From positions 1 to 43,363 of the forward strand of contig QFNN01000012.1 in assembly GCA_003240855.1 (NCBI GenBank): a DNA stretch of 43,363 nt, written 5' to 3'. The DNA comes from Sphingomonas sanxanigenens (lineage in GTDB: Bacteria > Pseudomonadota > Alphaproteobacteria > Sphingomonadales > Sphingomonadaceae). Positions 33,593 through 41,134 of this stretch are shown in pieces; the stretch's first letter is position 1, and each line of letters opens with the position of its first letter. Under the pieces are notes generated by a model. It worked only from the letters and a program-made list of their open reading frames with translations. It did not search any database and was not told the DNA's origin. A program made the position numbers and the translations under genes.

Positions 33593-34787
33593 AGCGCGCG
33601 CCGAGCAATTCGATCGCGTGGGCGACGATGGCGATGTGGCCATCCCAGTCGGGCACCCGCCAATCGCTTAGCCGTTGCATCTGGGCCTGATAAACAGGCC
33701 CATGCGCGGCATGATCGAGGATCGTTGCTTTCCAGCCCGGCCCATCGAGCGGATCAAGATAATCGGGGGCGTCGCGGCCAACTTCGCGAAGCGCCGGAAT
33801 GTCGCTGCACAGAACGGGTGTGCCCACCGACAACGCCTCCGCGACAGGCATGCCATAGCCTTCGGCGAAGGAAGGCATCAGCAGTGCGCGGGCGCCGCGC
33901 AGCAGCCCCGCCAGGCGCAGGTCCGAACAGCCGTTGAGTTCCTCGACATGGTCTTTGAGCGCAGGACAGCGCTCAAGCATGTCGATCACCTGTTCATTTT
34001 CCCAGCCGCGGCGTCCGATGATGATGAGGCGCGGCACCTCGCCGGGCGGAAGCGTTTCCGCCAGATGACGCCACAGGTTGAGCAGCAGCAGGTGATTCTT
34101 GCGCGGCTCGATCGTGCCGATGCAGACGAAATAGGGGCGCTCGTCGTCGCCGACGGGGGCTTGCGCCTCTGCCAGAGGCTCGGTGCCGAGCAGCGCCACG
34201 TGCAGATCGATCCGTCGGCCCGACTGCGCAATCCATGGCCTGAAGGATTCGCCGGTCGCGGTGGAATTGACGATTACACTGTCGGCCAGCGCCGCAACGG
34301 TCGCCATGCGCTGGCGGTGCTGGAGATCGCCCGAAGGGCGCGCATATTCCGGATATTCGATCGGGATCAGATCGTGGATGAGGCACAGGAAGCGCGCCTG
34401 CTCAAGCGCAAGGATGCGGCGCACCTTCGCAGTGCGGATGAGATGATGGGGCGACGCCTGAACATAGACGCCGCCTTTCGCGGCGGCGCGGCGGCGCGCG
34501 GGTAAGAGCGCCACCAGCCACGGCAGCACCGAGACCAGCGAGCGCTGGCGCGGATTGCCGTCCTCGCGCGACCAGCGGCGCTCAAGCTCGTCGAGATAGG
34601 CCAGCGCCGATGCGCGTGAGAGGCGGCCATATAGCCCCGTCGGATGAACCGCCGCAAAGGCCAGAGCATCGCCATAGCGGGCGAGCAGGCCGCGGGCATA
34701 GGCCATCTCTACCCGGTCGACACCCGAGGGCGTGGAGTAGCGCACGCGCGACATGAGGCGTGAAATATCGAGAATGACCTGGCTCAT
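33582..34787 (-). CDS. GT4-family glycosyltransferase of the capsule operon
   Basis: A 401-aa GT-B glycosyltransferase. The N-terminal domain starts ILDISRLMSRVRYSTPSGVD, a form common in capsule loci. The C-terminal nucleotide-sugar domain has CIGTIEPRKNHLLLLNLW and the E-x7-E motif region EGYGMPVAEALSVGTPVLCSD. ATG 34787 overlaps the kpsC stop (ATGA) and is chosen over the longer open frame. It is the last gene of the Kdo/kpsC operon, and so is likely to add a sugar after the Kdo linker. Sugar specificity is not readable. Confidence 0.9.
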   Translation of the reverse strand: MSQVILDISRLMSRVRYSTPSGVDRVEMAYARGLLARYGDALAFAAVHPTGLYGRLSRASALAYLDELERRWSREDGNPRQRSLVSVLPWLVALLPARRRAAAKGGVYVQASPHHLIRTAKVRRILALEQARFLCLIHDLIPIEYPEYARPSGDLQHRQRMATVAALADSVIVNSTATGESFRPWIAQSGRRIDLHVALLGTEPLAEAQAPVGDDERPYFVCIGTIEPRKNHLLLLNLWRHLAETLPPGEVPRLIIIGRRGWENEQVIDMLERCPALKDHVEELNGCSDLRLAGLLRGARALLMPSFAEGYGMPVAEALSVGTPVLCSDIPALREVGRDAPDYLDPLDGPGWKATILDHAAHGPVYQAQMQRLSDWRVPDWDGHIAIVAHAIELLGARSSD

Positions 34788-36442
34788 CGCCAGCCTGCCA
34801 TGAACCGGCCCTGCCAGTGGCGCAACGGTGCGATCCAGCGCAGCCGGTTGGGCGCGGCGTCCGTGGCCATGCGGCCGACCAGGATTTCCGGCGGACAAGG
34901 TAGACGTGTGACGGGATCAAGATAGCGCGGATAAAGGATCAGCACTCCCGCGACCAACTCGTCGAGCGACAGCCGCCGCGTCCGCCGATCGGGAACCGCG
35001 CCCAGATCGCTCGTCAGCCCCCAGCCGGCGTAGAATGGCGTGCCATGGCAAGTCACGTCGCGACCGCGCAGCAAAGCCTCGAACCCCGTCAGCGAAGTCA
35101 GTACATGCACGCCGTCGACGACGTCCAGCAGCGCCGCCATGCCGGGACCGCGCGCGATGCGGTCGGCCAGCTTCAGCGCTTCGGCGTCGGGCACCGCGCC
35201 CTTGCGGTGACCGGCGTCGACATCGGGATGGGGGCGAAACCATATTTCGGCGTCGGGCTCCAGAGCGCGGGCGCGGCGCAGGAGTTCGAGGTTTGAGTGA
35301 AGTCCGCCGCCGCCGGCCAGCACCGACATGTCGTCTTCGACCTGCCCTGGCACAAGGACCAATCGACGCCCGGGCCGCCTTTCGGGAACCGGAACCGCGT
35401 TGCCCGCAGCATATTTGCTGATTCCCGCAGCGACGATGGTCGCGCGCAGCGCGCGCGCGCGGTCGAGAAGGCGGGGAGCGAATTGCGTGGCCGACAATAT
35501 GGCTTCCAGTTCGCTGGGCGCCGAGGGATCGAAATGAATCCCGCGCGGATCGACAACGATGGAGGAAGGCGGCACGAGATTGCTGCCGAGTCCGACCGAT
35601 CGCACGAAACCGTCCTCGACGCGGACGAGCGCGACATGTTGTCGCCCCGCCTCGGCGAGCAGGGCAGGGGACACGCGCGACGGCCAGATCGCCAGCGCGC
35701 CGCCCTCCCGCCGCGCCGCAGACAGCGCTCTGTGCGGGTTTGAGACCATCCGCAGGCGACGCTGCGGCGACCAGAGGAACTGCCGGATTTCGGATCGTTT
35801 CCACCACGCCATGCCGCTGGCTGCCACGATGGAGCGGTTGGCGTCGATGACGCGCCGCCATTCTGCGAGCAGTTCGATCGTGGCTTCGATCGTCGCCGCG
35901 CCGCCACTGAACGGGTCGCGATAGCGCGCCGAGGCAAGGGCGCGGACCGCGCGGGCATCGAGCGTCGCGGCGTCGTCACCCGGCGCGCCAAAACGCCCGG
36001 CCGACAGAATCTGCACGGGAATGCTGGCGATCCGCGCGAGCGCGACCCACTCATCGTCGCCATGGGCGACCAATTGGTCGGCGCCGTCGAGCGCGGACCA
36101 TGGATCGACATCGCCGCGCGATCGTGCCTCCCCCGCCTTGACGAAGCGCTCGAAAGCCCCGTCGTTTCGCGATGGGGCGATCCATAATAGGGCCTTGCGT
36201 TCGTGGGGCGTCAGGGATTGCGCGAGGCTGGCTGCCTCATCGCCATTGCGCGGGCGGATCACTATGGCGGCGGGATCAGCGAGACAGGCCGGCTCGGCCC
36301 AGAAGCGCCCGCCGACGCGTGCTGCGCGAATGAGCGCGAACAGACCGGGCGCGTCGATTGCTTGGCTGTCGCTCACTGGTTGCGCGACGGTCGCGTCTGC
36401 GGCCGGAAAAGGCGGGGCGCGGAGGAGGGGCGTGCCGTTCAC
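34784..36442 (-). CDS. kpsC: KpsC-like capsule beta-Kdo transferase with a reduced N-terminal domain
   Basis: A 552-aa cytoplasmic protein. KpsC extends the poly-Kdo linker on the lipid anchor of ABC-exported capsules. The C-terminal domain (about residues 225-540) is complete: VRVEDGFVRSVGLGSN, VVDPRGIHFDPSAPSELE, WFRPHPDVDAGHR, LTSLTGFEALLRG, FYAGWGLTSDLG and ILYPRYLDPVT. The N-terminal 215 residues look like the eroded second half of the other KpsC domain, ending ARYRDPFSGGAATIEATIEL at the typical inter-domain junction. E. coli KpsC (about 675 aa) has two full domains with different linkages, so this form may have only one activity. Start and stop both overlap their neighbours by four bases. 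Confidence 0.88.
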   Translation of the reverse strand: MNGTPLLRAPPFPAADATVAQPVSDSQAIDAPGLFALIRAARVGGRFWAEPACLADPAAIVIRPRNGDEAASLAQSLTPHERKALLWIAPSRNDGAFERFVKAGEARSRGDVDPWSALDGADQLVAHGDDEWVALARIASIPVQILSAGRFGAPGDDAATLDARAVRALASARYRDPFSGGAATIEATIELLAEWRRVIDANRSIVAASGMAWWKRSEIRQFLWSPQRRLRMVSNPHRALSAARREGGALAIWPSRVSPALLAEAGRQHVALVRVEDGFVRSVGLGSNLVPPSSIVVDPRGIHFDPSAPSELEAILSATQFAPRLLDRARALRATIVAAGISKYAAGNAVPVPERRPGRRLVLVPGQVEDDMSVLAGGGGLHSNLELLRRARALEPDAEIWFRPHPDVDAGHRKGAVPDAEALKLADRIARGPGMAALLDVVDGVHVLTSLTGFEALLRGRDVTCHGTPFYAGWGLTSDLGAVPDRRTRRLSLDELVAGVLILYPRYLDPVTRLPCPPEILVGRMATDAAPNRLRWIAPLRHWQGRFMAGWR

Positions 36443-37047
36443 GGCCGCTTGCCCCAGACCGGAACTTTTAGCCCGCCCTCGTGATTGCGGCGGATTATGC
36501 CATAGCCGCCGGTGGGGAGTTTGAGGCTGGGCAGGCTGGATATGTTGGCCGTCAGCGCGGCATCAGACAGCAAGGCGAAGCGCGCCGCGCCGTTGCTGGT
36601 CACGATCAGCGTCGGGCCGGGAGCTGCATCGGCGGCGAAGAGATCGCGCCACGCCTGTTCCCGCTCTCCGGCGTCGACGACCCAGCCCGGCGGCGCTTTG
36701 GCATGTCGATCCCAGGCCGCCAATGCGTCGTTCCCGATCCGCGCAATCACGGCATCGTCGGGCTGGTCCTCATCCGGGCCATGGTCGATCTCGCGCAGCC
36801 AGTCGCTTACCTCCGGCGTGACGGCGCACGGCTGGCGATCAAGGATGCGTTCGGCCGTTTCGCGCGTGCGGCGCAGCGGCGCGACCAGCACGCGCGCGAA
36901 ATGCACCCCGCTATCGGCAAAATATGCGCCCAGCGCGTCGGCCTGCGCCACGCCTTCGGCGGTCAGCGGCAGATCGGTGCGGGCGCCGATCCTGCGTGCG
37001 GGCTCTCCCGCGGCGAAGGTGTTGCCGTGGCGGACGATCACGAACAT
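36439..37047 (-). CDS. Histidine phosphatase (phosphoglycerate-mutase-like) in the Kdo operon
   Basis: A 202-aa protein of the histidine phosphatase superfamily. The phospho-accepting His7 is in MFVIVRHGNT, with LPLTAEGVAQADALG, PLRRTRETAERIL and WLREIDHGPDED following in the usual order. The second catalytic His, expected in an S-H-G-G-type motif, is replaced by Asn152 in VTSNGAARFAL. It sits between kdsB (7 bases) and kpsC (4-base overlap), so it is part of the operon. Kdo synthesis needs a Kdo-8-phosphate phosphatase, usually the HAD enzyme KdsC, and none is in the window, so this protein could fill that role. That assignment is inference. The start is ATG 37047; the frame is open further up but belongs to kdsB. 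Confidence 0.87.
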   Translation of the reverse strand: MFVIVRHGNTFAAGEPARRIGARTDLPLTAEGVAQADALGAYFADSGVHFARVLVAPLRRTRETAERILDRQPCAVTPEVSDWLREIDHGPDEDQPDDAVIARIGNDALAAWDRHAKAPPGWVVDAGEREQAWRDLFAADAAPGPTLIVTSNGAARFALLSDAALTANISSLPSLKLPTGGYGIIRRNHEGGLKVPVWGKRP

Positions 37048-37054
37048 CAAATGG

Positions 37055-37894
37055 TCAACCGGGAAAAGGGTCGCCCAGGCGCGCGATCGCGGCCTCCGCG
37101 GCAGCGATATCGGCCGGCGTGTCGATCCCCGAAAGGGCGTGCTGTGACGCTTCGACTTCCACCGTCGCGATCGTCCTTCCATGTTCGAGGAAGCGCAATT
37201 GTTCGAGCCCCTCCAGCCGCTCGTAGGGCGTCGGCGGAGTGGACGCAAACCATTGCAGCGCCGCCATGCGATAGCCGTAAAGTCCAAGATGCTGCCAGAC
37301 GGGGGACAAGGCGCTCTCACGCAACGCGGCTTCGTCGCGGATCGCGGGCAGGATCGTCTTGGAAAACCACAAGGCGCGCCCGTCCGCCCCGCGCGCGCAT
37401 GTCGTTCCGCTGAATGGCGCAATGATCTTGTGGGTGCGCAGCCGATCGAGGCGATCCCAGTCGAGACGATAGACCGGCGTTGCGACATCGGCGTCGCCGG
37501 CCCGCAGTGTGGCGATGAGCCCCGCCACGATGGAGGGGGGGATGAATGGCGCATCGCCCTGAAGATTGATGACCAGCGCGGGGAAGCGCGAGCGCTGTTC
37601 CGCCGCCGCGCAGGCGCGCGACGATCCGGAATCCAGCGCAGCGTCGGTCAGCGCGACTTCGGCGCCCAGATCGCGCGCATGCGCCGCAATATGCTCATCG
37701 TCAGTCGCCACCACGACTTCGCAATTTCCGGCCAGAGCGGATGCGGCGCGCGCCGTAGCCACCACGCGTTCGAGCAGCGTCCGCCCGGCGATCTTCAGCA
37801 GCGGCTTGCCAGGCAGCCGCGTGGAACCGAAACGCGCCGGGACGACGATCAGAGCGGGAAGGACGGGACGGGCGGGCGCCCCGCTATCAGGCAA
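37055..37894 (-). CDS. kdsB: CMP-Kdo synthetase (3-deoxy-manno-octulosonate cytidylyltransferase)
   Basis: A 279-aa enzyme that activates Kdo with CTP. Motifs: IVVPARFGSTRLPGKPLLKI, EVVVATDDEHI, VINLQGDAPFIPP with metal-binding Asp, KIIAPFSG, LGLYGYRMAALQWF and the C-terminal SGIDTPADIAAAEAAI. No ATG lies near the expected N-terminus. TTG 37894 overlaps the kpsF stop and starts 14 residues before the first strand; this is the best guess, and a downstream CTG is also possible. The longer frame up to 37975 is inside kpsF and is not used. It lies between kpsF and the histidine phosphatase. Confidence 0.92.
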   Translation of the reverse strand: MPDSGAPARPVLPALIVVPARFGSTRLPGKPLLKIAGRTLLERVVATARAASALAGNCEVVVATDDEHIAAHARDLGAEVALTDAALDSGSSRACAAAEQRSRFPALVINLQGDAPFIPPSIVAGLIATLRAGDADVATPVYRLDWDRLDRLRTHKIIAPFSGTTCARGADGRALWFSKTILPAIRDEAALRESALSPVWQHLGLYGYRMAALQWFASTPPTPYERLEGLEQLRFLEHGRTIATVEVEASQHALSGIDTPADIAAAEAAIARLGDPFPG

Positions 37895-38873
37895 CGCGCG
37901 CCCGGACGATATCGTGCATATGCAAAATCCCCGCGAGCTTGCCGTCATCGACGACGAACAGCACGGAAACGGCATTCTCGTTCATCACGCGCAGCGCGTC
38001 GGAGGACAGCATCTCGCGCGATACCGTCACCGGGCTGGTCGACATGTGCGCGCCGATATTGTCATTCAGGTCATGGACCGCGATGCAGCGACGCAAGTCG
38101 CCATCGGTGAACGCGCCGATCAGCGCTCCCTCCTCATCGACGACGGCGGTGCAGCCATAACGCTTGCGGCTCATCTCGATCGTCGCGCTGACGAGCGAGG
38201 CGTCGCGGCCGACGCGTGGGATCGCTTCGCCTGTCCCCATGATTTCGCCCACCATGCACAGGCGGGCGCCAAGGCTGCCGCCGGGATGGAACACATGGAA
38301 GTCGGCGGGGGTGAAACCGCGCGCCTCGATCAGTGCGACCGCCAGCACATCGCCGAGGACAAGCTGCATCGTCGTCGACGACGTCGGCGCCAGTTCGTGC
38401 GGGCAGGCTTCGCGGACGATCGGCAGTTCAAGGCAAATGTCCGCTGCGCGGGCGGCGGTGCTGTGCGGATGAGCGGTCGCGACGATCAGCTTGACGCCAT
38501 AGCGACGGCAGTAATGAAAGATGTCGCCAAGCTCGCTGGTCTCGCCCGACCAGGTGATCGCGAGCACGACATCCGACATAGTTATCAGGCCCAGATCGCC
38601 ATGGCTGGCCTCACTGGGATGGAGGAAGAGCGACGGCGTTCCCGTCGAGCGCATGGTGGCGGCGATCTTGCGGCCGATATGTCCGCTCTTGCCCATGCCG
38701 GTTACGATGACGCGACCGGGCGTGGCGGCGATGGTTTCTATCGCGCGATCGATCGCCTTGCCGAAATCCCCCCGGGTCAGCGAAGCCTTCAAGGTTTCCA
38801 GCGCCGCAAGTTCAATGTCCAGCGTCTTGAGCGCGGAGGCCGCATAACGTGATTGGGATACGCCAGTGTGCAT
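37887..38873 (-). CDS. kpsF: D-arabinose 5-phosphate isomerase (KpsF/KdsD)
   Basis: A 328-aa enzyme converting ribulose 5-phosphate to arabinose 5-phosphate, the first step to Kdo. The N-terminal SIS domain (about residues 40-185) contains VIVTGMGKSGHIGRKIA, HPSEASHGDLGL and TWSGETSEL; FHVFHPGGSLGARL leads into two CBS domains (about 210-325). Length and layout match KdsD/KpsF. It is the first gene of the minus-strand capsule operon, diverging from kdsA across a 208-bp gap with no other gene. The operon context favours the capsule paralogue name kpsF over kdsD; the activity is the same. Confidence 0.94.
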   Translation of the reverse strand: MHTGVSQSRYAASALKTLDIELAALETLKASLTRGDFGKAIDRAIETIAATPGRVIVTGMGKSGHIGRKIAATMRSTGTPSLFLHPSEASHGDLGLITMSDVVLAITWSGETSELGDIFHYCRRYGVKLIVATAHPHSTAARAADICLELPIVREACPHELAPTSSTTMQLVLGDVLAVALIEARGFTPADFHVFHPGGSLGARLCMVGEIMGTGEAIPRVGRDASLVSATIEMSRKRYGCTAVVDEEGALIGAFTDGDLRRCIAVHDLNDNIGAHMSTSPVTVSREMLSSDALRVMNENAVSVLFVVDDGKLAGILHMHDIVRARVA

Positions 38874-39081
38874 AAAAACCTTGAATATTGAAAGGGCGTG
38901 ACCGGTTTAACTTGGCCCTTAAACTATCGGATATTTGAATCGCGAGGGGATTGCCAGTCGTTCCATTCCCCGCCAATGGCGATCATCTTATTAAGCGCAC
39001 GGAGCGCCGCAGACGGGCGGCGGCCTCGAACAAGGCAATTCTAAATGCGCAAATTGAGCTTACAAGGCAGGTAGATAGATA

Positions 39082-39912
39082 ATGATCCTTTATGGACGCA
39101 ATATCGGATCGACATCCCCCCTCTTCGTCATCGCCGGCCCCTGCGTTATCGAAAGCGAGGCTCTGACCCTTTCCGTGGCGGAAACGCTGGCGGGCGTGGC
39201 GCAGCGGCTGGGCCTGTTCCTGATTTTCAAAAGCTCGTTCGACAAGGCCAATCGCAGTTCGGACCGATCCTTTCGCGGGCCGGGGCTCGACGAGGGGCTG
39301 CGCATCCTCGAAAAGGTGCGCGAACGCACCGGACTGCCCGTGCTGACCGATGTTCACGAACCCGCGCAGGTCGCGGCGGCGGCGCAGGCCGTCGATGTGT
39401 TGCAGACCCCTGCCTTCCTTGCGCGGCAGACCGATTTCATCGCCGCCGTCGCCGCTTCGGGGAAGCCCGTGAATATCAAGAAAGCGCAGTTCATGGCGCC
39501 CGCCGACATGGCCCAGGTGGTTGCGAAGGCGCGCAACGCCGCAGTCGCGGCGGGCCATGATCCCGACGCCTTCATGCTCTGCGACCGCGGCACGTCGTTC
39601 GGCTACAATAATCTCGTTTCGGACATGCGCGGGCTGGCGATCATGGCGGAGACCGGATGCCCGGTGGTCTTTGACGCCACCCATTCGGTCCAGCTCCCCG
39701 GGGGGCTGGGCGAACGATCTGGGGGGCAGCGCGAATATGTGCCGTTGCTTGCGCGAGCGGCGGTTGCGGCGGGCGTGTCGGGCGTTTTTATGGAAACCCA
39801 CCCCGATCCCGACAGCGCCCTGTCCGACGGACCCAACGCCATGCCGCTGGGCGAAATCGAACCGCTGCTCGCCAGGCTGCAGGCGATCGACGCCCTTGTG
39901 AAGGGCGTTTAG
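39082..39912 (+). CDS. kdsA: Kdo-8-phosphate synthase, metal-dependent class
   Basis: A 276-aa TIM-barrel enzyme condensing phosphoenolpyruvate with arabinose 5-phosphate. Signature segments are IAGPCVIESEALTL, IFKSSFDKANRSS, LTDVHEPAQV, NIKKAQFMAPADM, CDRGTSFGYNNLV, DATHSVQLPGG and GGQREYVPLLARAA. Cys21 in GPCVIES marks the metal-dependent class (as in Aquifex), in contrast to the Asn of E. coli KdsA; the partner metal ligands (His in ATHSVQ, Glu and Asp in METHPDPD) are present. It diverges from the kpsF operon, which supplies its substrate and uses its product. Confidence 0.96.
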   Translation: MILYGRNIGSTSPLFVIAGPCVIESEALTLSVAETLAGVAQRLGLFLIFKSSFDKANRSSDRSFRGPGLDEGLRILEKVRERTGLPVLTDVHEPAQVAAAAQAVDVLQTPAFLARQTDFIAAVAASGKPVNIKKAQFMAPADMAQVVAKARNAAVAAGHDPDAFMLCDRGTSFGYNNLVSDMRGLAIMAETGCPVVFDATHSVQLPGGLGERSGGQREYVPLLARAAVAAGVSGVFMETHPDPDSALSDGPNAMPLGEIEPLLARLQAIDALVKGV

Positions 39913-39934
39913 GCGAGCAGCCCCGACACGGCTG

Positions 39935-39958
39935 GACGGCCCAGGCAATCGGGCCGTC
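39935..39958 (+). terminator. Hairpin after kdsA
   Basis: GACGGCCC (39935-39942) pairs with GGGCCGTC (39951-39958) across an 8-base loop, 22 bases after the kdsA stop. There is no T-run, so it may be a weak or Rho-assisted terminator or a transcript-stabilising hairpin. It lies in the 135-bp gap before the PhyH-family gene. Confidence 0.4.
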
Positions 39959-40047
39959 GCACCTCTGCGCGGTTATGTCGCCGTTAAGCCGGATTGTCGT
40001 TGTATAACGCCGCGAGCTGACTCAAAGGCAGTAAATCGGATTCCAGT

Positions 40048-41091
40048 GTGCGAAAGCGTATGACTATTCGGGCGCAGGCCAGAGCATTGCTCCTTTCACC
40101 GGTCTGGACAGTTCAACTGCTCACGTCGGCCAAGAGCTTCCTCGACAATCCGCTGATCGGATCGCGCCGACTGAACATTATGGGCCTGCACCGCGCGCGG
40201 GTGCGGCTTGCCGATGCGCTATGCCGCTGGCGTCGCCGCCGGCTGGCGCGGCATGTGCGCGCAGACTGGCGCGAGGCATTCGATCGCGACGGCTTCGTCG
40301 CTGTTCACGACGTGGTGCCGCCGGCCGAGTTTGCGGCGCTGCGTGCGGCGATTCTCGATTATGAAGGCCCCGCGCGCGAAATGCGGCAGGGTGACGCCAT
40401 CACGCGCAGGCTGGCCGTCGATCCCGACATGCTCGCGAGCATCGCGCCGCTGCAGAAGTTGCTCGCGCGCCCCGATCTGGTCGCGCTGTTCAACTATGTG
40501 GCGAGCTTTCGCACCACGCCGCTTCATTATATCCAGACGATCGTCAGCCATGTCGGCGGCAACGAGGCCGATCCGCAGGAAGCGACGCATGCCGACAGCT
40601 TCCATGCCTCGATGAAGGCATGGCTTTTCCTCAATCCGGTCACCGAGGATGACGGACCGTTCTGCTATGTGCGCGGTTCGCATCGCTTCACGCGCGATCG
40701 GATCGACTGGGAATATCGCCGCAGCCTTGCCGATCCAAAGGCGATCGACCGGCTCTCGGCGCGCGGATCGCCGCGCGTCTCGGCAGAGGATCTCGCCGCC
40801 ATGAAGCTGGGCGCGATCGAGGCGCTGGCTTTACCGGGCAATACGCTGGTGGTGGCGGATACCGGCGGTTTCCACGCGCGCGGCGCATCGGCGCGGGCAG
40901 GCGAGCGCGTCGAGATCTGGTCCTATTCGCGGCGTAATCCGTTCCTGCCCTGGCTGGGCGGGGACCTGCTGAGCCTGCCGGGAATCGCCGAGCGGCGCGT
41001 GCGCTGGCTGTGGGCGCTGCGCGATCGTTTCGAGCATCGCTTCGGCCAGCCCTGGCAAGCTGTCGGCCAGCGGCGCGCCCTCGACGGCTGA
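40048..41091 (+). CDS. Phytanoyl-CoA dioxygenase (PhyH) family Fe(II)/2OG oxygenase
   Basis: A 347-aa (343 from ATG 40060) non-haem iron oxygenase. The iron-binding H-x-D lies in THADSFHASMKAWLFL and the distal His and 2OG-binding Arg in GGFHARGASARAGERVEIW; GPFCYVRGSHRF is the usual loop between them. An N-terminal extension of about 80 residues is rich in Arg. Substrates in the family range from acyl-CoAs to sugars and antibiotics. It follows kdsA on the same strand, so hydroxylation of a capsule sugar, Kdo or an envelope lipid is conceivable; this is only context. Function beyond the fold is open. Confidence 0.86.
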   Translation: MRKRMTIRAQARALLLSPVWTVQLLTSAKSFLDNPLIGSRRLNIMGLHRARVRLADALCRWRRRRLARHVRADWREAFDRDGFVAVHDVVPPAEFAALRAAILDYEGPAREMRQGDAITRRLAVDPDMLASIAPLQKLLARPDLVALFNYVASFRTTPLHYIQTIVSHVGGNEADPQEATHADSFHASMKAWLFLNPVTEDDGPFCYVRGSHRFTRDRIDWEYRRSLADPKAIDRLSARGSPRVSAEDLAAMKLGAIEALALPGNTLVVADTGGFHARGASARAGERVEIWSYSRRNPFLPWLGGDLLSLPGIAERRVRWLWALRDRFEHRFGQPWQAVGQRRALDG

Positions 41092-41134
41092 CGGAGCGCG
41101 CGAACGAGCGCTCCGCCGCCGGATTGCCCGCAGC

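Noticed and set aside
38892..38920. AAGGGC/GCCCTT inverted repeat between kpsF and kdsA
   Set aside because: Arms are only 6 bases with a 17-base spacer, which is expected by chance; no regulator gene is nearby.
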